DNA of 64,000 nt, from contig JBFWVF010000001.1 of assembly GCA_050246875.1 (NCBI GenBank), positions 493,247 to 557,246 on the forward strand, given 5' to 3'. Origin of the DNA: SHWB01 sp050246875 (GTDB lineage Bacteria; Pseudomonadota; Alphaproteobacteria; UBA6615). Under the pieces are notes generated by a model. It had not been told where the DNA came from, did no database searches, and worked only from the letters and a program-made list of their open reading frames with translations. Made by a program: the position numbers and the translations under genes. Positions 32,670-41,671 of the stretch are shown here, piece by piece (position 1 is the stretch's first letter; the number at the start of each line of letters is the position of its first letter).

Positions 32670-34874
32670 CTAGTACTTGAAGCTGGTGGTGAAGAGGATC
32701 GTCCGCAGCGGCCCGGGATGGGCCATCGAGCTGTAGACGCCCTCGTAGTACTCGGTATCGAGCAGATTGTTGGCGTTGAGCTGGAGCGTGACGTTCTCGG
32801 TCGCGTGCCAGGCGATCATCGCGTCGTAGATCCAGTACCCCTCGACCGAGTTGTTGCTGGTTCCGGCAGCACTGCTTTCGGCATTGCCCGCGGCGCGGCT
32901 CGACAGGTGTTGCACGCCGCCGCCGACCTCCAGCCCCCACCAGGGAAGCATGTAGGTCGACCACAGGCTGAAGCTGTGGTCGGCGACGTTGACCAGCCGG
33001 CGCCCGACCTCGTTGGCGTTGTTCGACGACACCACCTGATCGTCCAGGTAGGTGTAGCCCGCAAACAGCTTCCACTCCTTCGTCACGTTGCCGGCGACGC
33101 CAAACTCGATGCCGTCGACGCGCTGCTTGCCCTCGAGCACGTCCTGCGTCCCGCCGAAGGGATCGTCGGTGCGCGCATTGGTCTTCTCGGTACGGAAGAT
33201 GGCGGCGGTCAGCGAGAGCTGTTCGTCGAGCATGTCCCACTTCGTGCCGAGCTCGTAGGTGTCGTTGCGCTCCGGATCGACCGAGACAGTGTTCGCGTTG
33301 AGGCTCAGCCGTTCGCCGGCAGTGTTGAACGACGTTCCCATGGCAGCATAGATGCTGCCGTGCGCGACCGGCTTGAAGACGCCACCGAGGCGCCAGCTCC
33401 AGACCTCGTCGGTATGTGAGAAATTCGTCGTCGTGGCGGCACCGGCGCTGACCGTCGTCTGGTCAACGTTGGAGTTGTCGTAGCGCAGGCTGCCGGACAC
33501 CTCCCACTGGTCGTCGATCTTGACCGTGTCGAAGGCATAGATGGCGAGCGTGCGCCCGTCGGCCTCGGTGCGGGCACCCGTGTACGGAACGCCCGGCGCC
33601 ACCCCCGACGGATCGGGCTCCCACAGGCTGGTGACGGGGCCCGCCACGTTGTTCTGGCGCAGGCGGTTCTGCGTCGTCTCGAGGACGACTTCGGCGCCCG
33701 TCACGAGGGTGTGCCCCAGGCCGGCCGTATCGAAGCGCGATGTCAGGTCGGTCTGGTTGGCGAGGATCGTGTCCTCGGCGTCACGCGACTTCGAGTTGCG
33801 CGAGATCGTGCCCGCGGCGATGTTCGCACCGGTCGGCTGGCTGACGATGTAGTCGGACGTGGTCCAGCCATAACGCGTCTGATTACGCAGCGAGAACGTG
33901 TCGTCGAAGCGGTGTTCGACCTCGGCGGTCAGCAGGTCGGCACTCGTCTCCTCGTAGTCGCGGAACTTGAGACCGTAGAAGTTGCTGTGCGCGACGGCGA
34001 TCGGCCGCAGGTTGGCGTAAGGATGGCCGTAGTCGGGAATGTTGTCCTGGCTGAGATGGAAATAGCTGAGCGTCACCTCGGTCGGCGTGCCGAGGCCAAG
34101 CGCCAGCGACGGCGCGAAGCCCCAGCGCTGCTTTTCCACGGTCTTGCGGCCGTTGACGTCCTGGTCGTGCGCCATGACGTTGATGCGCAGCGCCGCGCCC
34201 TCGATGTCCCAGTCGGTCAGCGGCTGGTTGATGTCGGCGGTGGCGCGCTTGGTCATGTCGTCGCCGACGGTCACGCTGCCGGCGACGAGGCGGTCCATGA
34301 ACGGCGTCTTGCTGACCTGGTTGACCGAACCGCCGGTCGAGCCGCGGCCGCTGTAGGACGACGACGGCCCCTTCACGACCTCGACCTGCTCGAGGTTGAA
34401 CGGGTCGCGGAAGTAGTTGCCGAAGTCGCGCATGCCGTCGACGAACATGTCGGTGCGCGCCGCGAAGCCGCGGATGGTCAGGTTGTCGCCCATCGGCACA
34501 CCGCCCTCGCCGGCGGCGATGGTGATGCCCGGAACGTTCCGCAGAACGTCGCGCAGCGTCGTCGCGGCCCGGTCGTCCATCACCTCGCGCGGCACGATGG
34601 TGATGGTCTGCGGCACGTCGCGCAGCGGTTCCGTGTATTTCGGCGACGACGGCCGTTCGACGCGGTAGCCGCCCTCCTCGGCCGTGCCCTCGACCGAGAT
34701 GCTCGGCAGTTCGACGGGCTTGTCGCCACCCGTCGCCTGGGCTGCGGCGAACTGCGGCGCAACGAGCGTCGCAGCGCCCAGCGCGATGGTGGCGATGATC
34801 CGGTGCGATACCGGTCCCGGGCGATAGCCCGGCGCGGCCGCAAGCGGCCTGGTCCGAATAGACAGCGTTGTCAT
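32670..34874 (-). CDS. TonB-dependent siderophore receptor
   Basis: A 734-residue outer-membrane beta-barrel receptor. It has an N-terminal signal sequence, a short TonB-box-like region (ELPSISVEG near residue 57), a plug domain with DVPQTITIVPREVM and GRGSTGGSVNQV, and a barrel ending in the aromatic C-terminus SFKY. The length and plug fit the ferric-siderophore class (FhuE/Fiu/FpvA-like). It should import ferric siderophore with energy from the TonB/ExbBD motor coded in the same island. The ligand is not predictable. Confidence 0.93.
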   Translation of the reverse strand: MTTLSIRTRPLAAAPGYRPGPVSHRIIATIALGAATLVAPQFAAAQATGGDKPVELPSISVEGTAEEGGYRVERPSSPKYTEPLRDVPQTITIVPREVMDDRAATTLRDVLRNVPGITIAAGEGGVPMGDNLTIRGFAARTDMFVDGMRDFGNYFRDPFNLEQVEVVKGPSSSYSGRGSTGGSVNQVSKTPFMDRLVAGSVTVGDDMTKRATADINQPLTDWDIEGAALRINVMAHDQDVNGRKTVEKQRWGFAPSLALGLGTPTEVTLSYFHLSQDNIPDYGHPYANLRPIAVAHSNFYGLKFRDYEETSADLLTAEVEHRFDDTFSLRNQTRYGWTTSDYIVSQPTGANIAAGTISRNSKSRDAEDTILANQTDLTSRFDTAGLGHTLVTGAEVVLETTQNRLRQNNVAGPVTSLWEPDPSGVAPGVPYTGARTEADGRTLAIYAFDTVKIDDQWEVSGSLRYDNSNVDQTTVSAGAATTTNFSHTDEVWSWRLGGVFKPVAHGSIYAAMGTSFNTAGERLSLNANTVSVDPERNDTYELGTKWDMLDEQLSLTAAIFRTEKTNARTDDPFGGTQDVLEGKQRVDGIEFGVAGNVTKEWKLFAGYTYLDDQVVSSNNANEVGRRLVNVADHSFSLWSTYMLPWWGLEVGGGVQHLSSRAAGNAESSAAGTSNNSVEGYWIYDAMIAWHATENVTLQLNANNLLDTEYYEGVYSSMAHPGPLRTILFTTSFKY

Positions 34875-34968
34875 GTGTCCCCTCGTGTCGCTCTGCCAGC
34901 AGGTTTGGATCGAGACCTGGCTGGCTTCGGCGGCACGGGCCGCACGAGGGGCTGGCTGGGTGGAGTGT

Positions 34969-34990
34969 GCGGGCCCGCTTCCGGGCCCGC
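34969..34990. terminator. Strong GC hairpin after hemP
   Basis: Perfect 9-bp stem GCGGGCCCG with a 4-base loop, directly downstream of the hemP stop on the minus strand. No T-run follows, so it may attenuate rather than end transcription into the receptor gene, leaving hemP message in excess. Confidence 0.4.
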
Positions 34991-34994
34991 GGAG

Positions 34995-35186
34995 CTATTT
35001 GGTGAGGATCAGCTTGTCGTTGCTCGTGATCCTCAGCCGGTACTCGGTGCCGCGATGCACCAGCACGATTTCGCGCGCGTCGGCAAACAGGTCATTGACG
35101 TCCAGACGTCGGGGCAGGACCTGCCCCGTCACATGGGCCGGACCTCCGGCACCCGCAGCCTCTTTACGCAAATTGTCCTGTGCCAA
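34995..35186 (-). CDS. hemP: HemP family hemin uptake protein
   Basis: A 63-residue protein whose C-terminal part, with LFADAREIVLVHRG and ending in KLILTK, is the HemP signature. HemP proteins are small cytosolic factors; in Burkholderia and rhizobia they activate TonB haem/siderophore receptor genes under iron limitation. The start chosen is a TTG preceded by GGGGAAA at 8 bases, which gives the normal family length; the frame extends further upstream with other weak starts (GTG, TTG) that would overlap the Fur-like site. Directly upstream of the receptor gene. Confidence 0.82.
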   Translation of the reverse strand: MAQDNLRKEAAGAGGPAHVTGQVLPRRLDVNDLFADAREIVLVHRGTEYRLRITSNDKLILTK

Positions 35187-35251
35187 CGCGATTTCCCCAG
35201 GCGGTCTGACCCGGCCGCCGCTCGCCCCTCTATCAACACCCACGGCAATTT

Positions 35252-35270
35252 GCAACTAATTCGCATTTGC
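35252..35270 (-). promoter_or_regulatory. Fur-box candidate upstream of hemP
   Basis: The minus strand reads GCAAATGCGAATTAGTTGC, a symmetric GCAA...TTGC element, 11 of 19 identical to the Fur consensus. It is in the AT-rich gap before hemP and the receptor gene. The match is weaker than the site before imelysin. Confidence 0.5.
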
Positions 35271-35303
35271 GAAAGACAGCCATGCGTGTTGAACGGGGCT
35301 CGC

Positions 35304-35723
35304 TCACTTTATGAAGGCCGCCGCGGCGCGCGAGCGGGGCTCGATCTGCGCCAGGCAATCCGCGCCCGCGCCATCCGGGCCTGAACAGGCCAGTACGTCA
35401 TTGAGCAGGACGCGCCCGATGCGCGGGCATGGCAGCTTGGCGATGTCGAACAGCCGTACCACCGTCTTGCCGGCCGCGAGCGGGCCGCCCTCGACGGCGA
35501 GACGCCGGGCGATGACGCCGTCGCTGTCGAACAGCACGAGGTCGAGCTTGAGGCTGGAAAAGGCGTCCTTCGTCGCGTTCTCGAACACGAGGTAGGCGCG
35601 GCAGTCGTCGCCCTGCGGCTCCAGACGGTTGAGTTCGACGGCCACGCCCGCTGCCACGGCCGGCGATGCCGCGAGGGCGAAGCATGCCGCGGCGGCCAGC
35701 ACACGGATCGTCGGGAAGGACAT
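35304..35723 (-). CDS. Secreted protein of unknown function, iron-island member
   Basis: A 139-residue protein with a clear Sec signal peptide cut near AVAAG. The mature part of about 115 residues has four cysteines (DDCRAY, LPCPRIG, LACSGP, ADCLAQ), suggesting two disulfides, and predicted beta strands. I do not know a function. The ATG follows GGAG, and a Fur-like palindrome lies about 45 bases upstream, so it seems to be the first gene of the iron-regulated group with hemP and the receptor downstream. Confidence 0.75.
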   Translation of the reverse strand: MSFPTIRVLAAAACFALAASPAVAAGVAVELNRLEPQGDDCRAYLVFENATKDAFSSLKLDLVLFDSDGVIARRLAVEGGPLAAGKTVVRLFDIAKLPCPRIGRVLLNDVLACSGPDGAGADCLAQIEPRSRAAAAFIK

Positions 35724-35768
35724 ACGGATCTCCGTCGCGCGGATGCGGAGCCGCTGACTAGCAAGCGT

Positions 35769-35787
35769 GCGAATAATTGTCATCCGC
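35769..35787 (-). promoter_or_regulatory. Fur-box candidate between secreted protein and alpha/beta hydrolase genes
   Basis: On the minus strand GCGGATGACAATTATTCGC, part of the larger TGCG...CGCA palindrome; 12 of 19 identical to the Fur consensus. It lies upstream of the secreted-protein gene and in the divergent gap. Confidence 0.55.
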
Positions 35788-35910
35788 AAATATGGCTGCC
35801 CACCCGCGCGTGGGACCGGTCGCGCTTGCAACCGCTTGGCCGTCCGTCCGACCATGCGCGCCGGCCGCGCCAGCGGCGGAACGACAAAACGTCATCCGGG
35901 GAGGATGTTC

Positions 35911-36981
35911 ATGGCCGGCGACCTCGAGGAAATCCGGCAGCTGCGGCTGCCACGACTGATCGCCACCGGCGTCGATTACAACGATGTCGCCACCGTCTTC
36001 GGCCGGCTGAAGAAGATGTCCGACTGGTGGACGGAATGGGAGAAGATGGCCGAGTACCACGAGAAACTCGGCGACGAGGCGATGGCGGCGGGGAACGCCC
36101 TGACCGCTACCCGCGCCTGGCTGCGCGCCTCGACCTACTATCAGACCGGCCAAGCTGGCAATGTTACCGACCCGGCCGGCAAGCTGCGCGTCCAGCTTCG
36201 CCAGCAGGCGGTCTACGACAAGGCGCGGCCGCACATGCGCCCGCCGGCCGCCCGCATCACCGTGCCCTTCGACGGCATCGAGTTCGCGGCGAACCTGCGC
36301 CTGCCGGCCGGCACCGGGCCGGTCCCCTGCGTGCTGCTCAACGCCGGCGCGGACTCGACGAAGGAGGAGTTCTACACGCTGGAGAACGAATTCCTCGATC
36401 GCGGCCTCGCCACCTGCAGCTACGACGGCCCCGGACAAAGCACGACCTGGCAGAAGCGCAAGCTGCGCCCCGACTTCGAGAAGCCGGTCGGCGCCGTGCT
36501 CGACGCCCTCTCCAAACATCCGCGGGTCGACGCCGACCGCTTCGGCATCTGGGGTCGCAGCTTCGGCGGCTACACCGGACCGCGCTCCATTGCCCTCGAA
36601 AAGCGCCTCAAGGCGTGCGTGTCGTGCGGCGGCTTCTATGACCTCGGCGAGCTTTGGGGGCCGCTGCTGCCCGGCGTCAAGGAAGTGATCGCCTTCGGCA
36701 TGGGCGCCAAGTCGATCGACGAGGCCGGCGAATGGGCCAAGCAGTATTCGCTGAAGGGCGTGCTTGAGCAGCTCGACCGCCCGCTGCTCGCGGTCCATTC
36801 CGACAAGGACGAGGTCTGTCCGGTCGCCGATGCCGAGCGCATGCGCAAGGCGGCGCCGAAGCATGTCGAGGTGGCGATCTTCCCCGAAGGCAATCACTGC
36901 TGCGACAACCTGCCCTACCGGGTCCGCCCGCTGATGGCAGACTGGCTCGCCGCGAAGCTGGGAGCGAAGGCGCCCGGCTGA
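35911..36981 (+). CDS. Alpha/beta hydrolase (FrsA / dihydroxypseudooxynicotine hydrolase-like)
   Basis: A 356-residue serine hydrolase with a helical N-terminal domain of about 120 residues and an alpha/beta hydrolase fold. The nucleophile elbow is GRSFGG near residue 214, the acid is in HSDKDEVCP near 294 and the His in EGNHCC near 330. Relatives with this N-terminal domain cleave C-C bonds or esters of aromatic compounds. The ATG is placed 6-7 bases after GGGGAGG. It is followed 57 bases later by the five MetE-like genes on the same strand and may be part of that pathway. Confidence 0.87.
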   Translation: MAGDLEEIRQLRLPRLIATGVDYNDVATVFGRLKKMSDWWTEWEKMAEYHEKLGDEAMAAGNALTATRAWLRASTYYQTGQAGNVTDPAGKLRVQLRQQAVYDKARPHMRPPAARITVPFDGIEFAANLRLPAGTGPVPCVLLNAGADSTKEEFYTLENEFLDRGLATCSYDGPGQSTTWQKRKLRPDFEKPVGAVLDALSKHPRVDADRFGIWGRSFGGYTGPRSIALEKRLKACVSCGGFYDLGELWGPLLPGVKEVIAFGMGAKSIDEAGEWAKQYSLKGVLEQLDRPLLAVHSDKDEVCPVADAERMRKAAPKHVEVAIFPEGNHCCDNLPYRVRPLMADWLAAKLGAKAPG

Positions 36982-37037
36982 GGCCACCGCCGGGCACATC
37001 GGGACACAACAAGAAACGCAGCGACGGGAGCGCCACG

Positions 37038-38189
37038 ATGAAGCGCAGCACCGACCGATTCCTCACCACGCATACCGGCAGCCTGCCGCGCCCGGACGAC
37101 CTGATCCAGATGATGTACGCAGTGGCCGAGGGCGTGCCCGTCGACCGCGCAGCGCTCGACGGGCGCATCCGCTCGGCCGTCGAGCAGGTGATGAAGCAGC
37201 AGATCGACGCCGGCGTCGATGCCGTCAACGACGGCGAGATGAGCAAGCCGAGCTACTCGACCTACGTGAAGGACCGCGTCGACGGCTTCGGCGGCACCGA
37301 CCAGCCGCGGCTCAAGTACCAGGACCTCGCCGACTTCCCGCCGCTACTGGCGAAAGCCTACGCCGACCCGGGCCGGCAGCGCCGCCGCATCCCGAGCTGC
37401 AACGCACCGATCAGCGCCCGCGGCACGCAGGCCGTGGAAGCCGACATCGCCAACCTGAAGGCGGCGGCCGGCAAGCTGAAGCCGGTCGACACCTTCATGA
37501 GTTCGGCCTCGCCCGGCGTCATCGCAATCTTCTTCCACAACGGCTACTACAAGAGCCGCGAGGACTACATCCACGCCATCGCCGAGGCCATGCGGCCGGA
37601 ATACGAGGCGATCGCCAAGGCGGGACTGACGCTGCAGATCGACTGTCCCGACTTCGCCATGGGCCGCCACATCCAGTTCCCCGATGCGTCCGTCGAGGAG
37701 TTCCGCAAGGAGCTGGAGGTCAATCTCGAAGCGCTCAACTCGGCGACGCGTAACATCGCGCCCGAACAGATGCGGATGCATCTGTGCTGGGGCAACTACG
37801 ACGGCCCGCACCACTACGACGTGCCGCTCAAGGACGTGATCGACGTCGTCTTTCGCGCGCGGCCGGCGGCGATTTCCTTCGAGGCCGCAAATCCGCGCCA
37901 CGCGCACGAGTGGGAAGTGTTCGAGGAGGTGAAGCTGCCCGCCGGCAAGGTGCTCATCCCCGGCGTACTCGAATCCAAGGGCAACTTCATCGAGCACCCC
38001 GAGCTGATCGCCCAGCGCATCGGCCGCTATGCGAAGCTGGTCGGCCGCGAGAACGTCTTGGCGGGCTCCGACTGCGGCTACGGCACCTGGGTCGGGCAGG
38101 CCGCGGTCGATGCCGGCGTCGTCTTCGCCAAGCTGGCGGCGATGGCCGAGGGCGCGCGCCTCGCGACGAAGGAATTCTGGGGCAAGTGA
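37038..38189 (+). CDS. MetE-like cobalamin-independent methionine synthase II family protein, copy 1
   Basis: A 383-residue member of COG0620 (the C-terminal catalytic module of MetE and epoxyalkane:CoM transferase relatives). N-terminal THTGSLPRP motif; zinc ligands are present as HLC (MRMHLCWGNY), Glu in AISFEAANP and Cys in AGSDCGYG. Length is that of a single barrel, without the MetE N-terminal domain. Should transfer a methyl or alkyl group to or from a thiol, substrate unknown. First of five adjacent paralogs. This copy differs in AVAEG where the others have AKEEG or AKEGG, and in DAVNDGE. Confidence 0.88.
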   Translation: MKRSTDRFLTTHTGSLPRPDDLIQMMYAVAEGVPVDRAALDGRIRSAVEQVMKQQIDAGVDAVNDGEMSKPSYSTYVKDRVDGFGGTDQPRLKYQDLADFPPLLAKAYADPGRQRRRIPSCNAPISARGTQAVEADIANLKAAAGKLKPVDTFMSSASPGVIAIFFHNGYYKSREDYIHAIAEAMRPEYEAIAKAGLTLQIDCPDFAMGRHIQFPDASVEEFRKELEVNLEALNSATRNIAPEQMRMHLCWGNYDGPHHYDVPLKDVIDVVFRARPAAISFEAANPRHAHEWEVFEEVKLPAGKVLIPGVLESKGNFIEHPELIAQRIGRYAKLVGRENVLAGSDCGYGTWVGQAAVDAGVVFAKLAAMAEGARLATKEFWGK

Positions 38190-38200
38190 GTCCGTCCACC

Positions 38201-39355
38201 ATGCATCGCAGTACCGATCGTTTCCTCACCACGCATACCGGCAGCCTGCCGCGCCCGGACGACCTCGTGCGGACGATGTTCGCCAAGGAAGAAGGCGTGC
38301 CGATCGACGCCGCCGCGCTCGCGTCGCGCGTGCGCGCGGCCGTCGGCGAGGTTGTGAGGAAGCAGATCGCCGCCGGCGTCGACATCGTCAACGACGGCGA
38401 GGTGAGCAAGCCCGGCTACGCCAGCTACATCAAGGACCGCGCGGACGGCTTCGGCGGCGAGAGCAAGCCGCACACCAACTTCAAGGACCTGTCGGAGTTC
38501 CCGACGCTGCTGAAGCGGCAGTTCGGCGACGATCCCGGCCGCTCGCGCCGCAACGTGCCGGCCTGCAACGCGCCGATCCGGTCGCGCGGCATCGAGGCGG
38601 CAGAGGCCGACATCGCCAACCTGGAGGCGGCCACGGCGGGCGCCGACGTCGCCGGGACCTTCATGTCCGCGGCGGGGCCGGGCGTCGTCGCCTACTTCTT
38701 CCGCAACCAGTACTACCGGACGCACGAGGAGTACCTCCACGCCATCGGCGCGGCGCTGCAACCCGAGTACGAGGCCATCGCTGCGGCCGGCTACACACTG
38801 CAGATCGACTGCCCCGACCTCGCCGCCAACCGCCAGGTCGAGTTCGCCGACCGGCCGCTCGCAGATTTCCGCAAGGACATCGCCACGCGCATCGAGGTGC
38901 TGAACCACGTCACGCGCAACATCGCACCCGAACAGATGCGCCTGCACCTGTGCTGGGGCAATTACGAGGGACCGCACCATCACGACGTGCCGCTCGCCGA
39001 CATCATCGACCTCGTGTTCACCGCGCGGCCGGCCGGACTGTCGTTCGAGGCAGCGAACCCGCGCCACGCCCACGAATGGGCGCTGTTCGAGACCGTGAAG
39101 GTCCCGGACGGCAAGGTGCTCTACCCGGGTGTGCTCGAATCCAAAGGCAATTTCATCGAGCACCCCGAACTTGTCGCCCAGCGCATCGGCCGTTATGCCC
39201 GGCTCGTCGGGCGGGAGAACGTTATCGCCGGCACCGATTGCGGCTATGGCACCTGGGTCGGCCAGGCCGCCGTCGAACCCGACATCGTCTGGGCCAAGCT
39301 CGCCGTCATGGCCGAGGGCGCCCGGCTGGCCAGCAAGGAATTCTGGGGGAAGTGA
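38201..39355 (+). CDS. MetE-like cobalamin-independent methionine synthase II family protein, copy 2
   Basis: A 384-residue paralog and the most diverged of the first four: it begins MHRS instead of MKRS, has FRNQYYRTHEEYLHA in the active-site loop region and DLAANRQVEF where others have DLAMGRH. The zinc site is complete (MRLHLCWGNY, LSFEAANP, AGTDCGYG). The ATG is 11 bases after the stop of copy 1. The changed residues at the barrel rim suggest a different substrate. Reaction as for the family, by inference. Confidence 0.88.
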   Translation: MHRSTDRFLTTHTGSLPRPDDLVRTMFAKEEGVPIDAAALASRVRAAVGEVVRKQIAAGVDIVNDGEVSKPGYASYIKDRADGFGGESKPHTNFKDLSEFPTLLKRQFGDDPGRSRRNVPACNAPIRSRGIEAAEADIANLEAATAGADVAGTFMSAAGPGVVAYFFRNQYYRTHEEYLHAIGAALQPEYEAIAAAGYTLQIDCPDLAANRQVEFADRPLADFRKDIATRIEVLNHVTRNIAPEQMRLHLCWGNYEGPHHHDVPLADIIDLVFTARPAGLSFEAANPRHAHEWALFETVKVPDGKVLYPGVLESKGNFIEHPELVAQRIGRYARLVGRENVIAGTDCGYGTWVGQAAVEPDIVWAKLAVMAEGARLASKEFWGK

Positions 39356-39359
39356 GACC

Positions 39360-40508
39360 ATGAAGCGCAGCACCGAACGGTTCCTCGTCACGCACACCGG
39401 CAGCCTGCCGCGGCCCGACGACCTGATCCGCATGATGTACGCCAAGGAAGAAGGCGTGCCGGTGGATCACGCGGCGCTCGACGCGCGCATCGCCAGCGCG
39501 GTCAAGGAAGTCGTGAAGAAGCAGATCGACGCCGGCGTCGACATCGTCAACGACGGCGAGGCGAGCAAGCCGAGCTACGCCACCTACATCAAGGACCGTG
39601 TCGACGGCTTCGGCGGCGAGACGCATCCGCTGACCCGCTATCAGGACATCGACGCCTTCCCGTCGCTGCGCCAGCGCGTCTTCGGCGATCCCGGACGTTC
39701 GCGGCGCAAGATGCCGGCCTGCAACGCACCGATCCGCGCGCGCGGCAACAAGGACGCCCAGACCGACGTCGACCACCTGCTTGCCGCCACGAAAGGCACG
39801 AAGGCCACCGAGACCTTCATGAGCTCGGCCTCGCCCGGCGTCGTGGCGCTGTTCTTCGCCGACGAACACTACGGTTCGCGCGAGAAGTTCGTCCATGCCA
39901 TCGCCGAGGCGATGCGCCCCGAATACGAGACGATCGCCAAGGCCGGCATCATCCTGCAGATCGACTGCCCCGACCTCGCCATGGGCCGTCACATCCAGTT
40001 CCCCGACCACTCGCTGGAGCAGTTCCGGAAGGAGATGGCGCTCAATATCGCCGCGCTGAACGAGGCGACGAAGAACATCGCGCCCGAGCAGATGCGGATT
40101 CATCTCTGCTGGGGCAACTACGATGGCCCGCACCACTGCGACGTGCCCATCCGCGACATCATCGACACGGTGTTCACGGCGCGGCCGGCCGGCATCTCCT
40201 TCGAGGCGGCGAACCCGCGCCATGCGCACGAGTGGAAGGTGTTCGAGGAGGTGAAGCTGCCGGAGGGCAAGGTGCTGATCCCCGGTGTGCTCGAATCGAA
40301 GGGCAACTTCATCGAACACCCCGAGCTGATCGCCCAGCGCATCGGCCGCTACGCCAAGCTGGTCGGGCGCGAGAACGTCATCGCCGGCTCGGACTGCGGC
40401 TATGGCACCTGGGTCGGCCAGGCCGCAGTCGACCCCGGTGTCGTCTTCGCCAAGCTCGCCGCGGCCGCCGAGGGCGCCCGCCTCGCATCGAAAAAGTTCT
40501 GGAAGTGA
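39360..40508 (+). CDS. MetE-like cobalamin-independent methionine synthase II family protein, copy 3
   Basis: A 382-residue paralog starting 4 bases after copy 2, with GGGGGAAG inside the end of copy 2 as ribosome-binding site. Zinc ligands intact (MRIHLCWGNY, ISFEAANP, AGSDCGYG). Particular residues are PHHCDVPI, with Cys where the other copies have His or Tyr, and FADEHYGSREKF. An extra Cys close to the zinc site could alter thiol substrate choice. Co-transcribed with its neighbours. Confidence 0.88.
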   Translation: MKRSTERFLVTHTGSLPRPDDLIRMMYAKEEGVPVDHAALDARIASAVKEVVKKQIDAGVDIVNDGEASKPSYATYIKDRVDGFGGETHPLTRYQDIDAFPSLRQRVFGDPGRSRRKMPACNAPIRARGNKDAQTDVDHLLAATKGTKATETFMSSASPGVVALFFADEHYGSREKFVHAIAEAMRPEYETIAKAGIILQIDCPDLAMGRHIQFPDHSLEQFRKEMALNIAALNEATKNIAPEQMRIHLCWGNYDGPHHCDVPIRDIIDTVFTARPAGISFEAANPRHAHEWKVFEEVKLPEGKVLIPGVLESKGNFIEHPELIAQRIGRYAKLVGRENVIAGSDCGYGTWVGQAAVDPGVVFAKLAAAAEGARLASKKFWK

Positions 40509-40515
40509 GCCCGAC

Positions 40516-41667
40516 ATGAAGCGCAGCACCGAGCGGTTCCTCACCACGCATACGGGCAGCCTGCCGCGGCCGGACGACCTGGTCCGCATGATGTTCGCCA
40601 AGGAGGAGGGCGTGCCGGTCGACCGCGCCGCTCTCGACGCCCGTGTGCGTGAGGCGGTGAAGGAAGTGGTGAAGAAGCAGGCCGAAGCCGGCGTCGACAT
40701 CGTCAATGACGGCGAGGCGAGCAAGCCGGGCTACGCCAACTATGTGAAGGACCGGCTCGACGGCTTCGGCGGCGAGTCGATCGTGCTCATCCGCTTCAAG
40801 GACATCGCCGAGTTCCCGTCGCTGGCACAGCGCGTGTTCGGCGACCCGGGGCGCTCGCGGCGCAAGATGCCGGCCTGCAACGCGCCGGTCCGCGCGCGCG
40901 GCACCGAGGCGGTCGATGCCGACGTCGCCAATCTCGACGCAGCACTGAAAGGCGTGAAGGTCGAGGAGGCGTTCCTCAGCGCCGCCTCGCCGGGCGTCGT
41001 CTCGTACTTCTTCACCGACCAGTACTACGGCTCGCGCGAGAAGTTCCTGATGGCCGTGGCCGAGGCCATGCGCCCCGAGTACGAGGCCATCGCCAAGTCG
41101 GGCAAGGTGCTGCAGATCGACTGCCCCGACCTCGCCATGGGCCGGCACAACCAGTTCGCCGACCACACCATCCCCGAGTTCCGCAAGGAGATGGGCCTCA
41201 ACATCGCCGCGCTGAACGAGGCGACGAAGAACATCCCGTCCGAGCAGATGCGGATCCATCTCTGCTGGGGCAACTACGACGGCCCACATCATCACGACGT
41301 GCCGTTCCGCGACATCGCCGATGTCGTGTTCACTGCACGTCCGTCCGGCATCTCGTTCGAGGCGGCAAATCCGCGCCACGCGCACGAATGGGCGATGTTC
41401 GAGGACGTGAAGCTGCCGGCCGGCAAGGTGCTGATCCCCGGCGTACTCGAATCGAAGGGCAATTTCATCGAGCATCCCGAGCTGATCGCCCAGCGCATCG
41501 GCCGTTACGCGAAACTGGTCGGGCGCGAGAACGTCATCGCCGGTTCGGACTGCGGCTACGGCACCTGGGTCGGCCAGGCCGCCGTCGATCCCGGCATCGT
41601 CTGGGCCAAGTTCGCCGCCATGGCCGAGGGCGCACGGCTGGCATCGAAGGAATTCTGGGGGAAATGA
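40516..41667 (+). CDS. MetE-like cobalamin-independent methionine synthase II family protein, copy 4
   Basis: A 383-residue paralog, closest by eye to copy 3 in the C-terminal half. Ligands MRIHLCWGNY, ISFEAANP and AGSDCGYG are complete. Its middle loop reads FTDQYYGSREKFLMA, and PHHHDVPF replaces the Cys of copy 3. Starts 7 bases after copy 3 with GGAAG as ribosome-binding site. Predicted cytosolic zinc methyl/alkyltransferase. Confidence 0.88.
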   Translation: MKRSTERFLTTHTGSLPRPDDLVRMMFAKEEGVPVDRAALDARVREAVKEVVKKQAEAGVDIVNDGEASKPGYANYVKDRLDGFGGESIVLIRFKDIAEFPSLAQRVFGDPGRSRRKMPACNAPVRARGTEAVDADVANLDAALKGVKVEEAFLSAASPGVVSYFFTDQYYGSREKFLMAVAEAMRPEYEAIAKSGKVLQIDCPDLAMGRHNQFADHTIPEFRKEMGLNIAALNEATKNIPSEQMRIHLCWGNYDGPHHHDVPFRDIADVVFTARPSGISFEAANPRHAHEWAMFEDVKLPAGKVLIPGVLESKGNFIEHPELIAQRIGRYAKLVGRENVIAGSDCGYGTWVGQAAVDPGIVWAKFAAMAEGARLASKEFWGK

Positions 41668-41671
41668 CATC

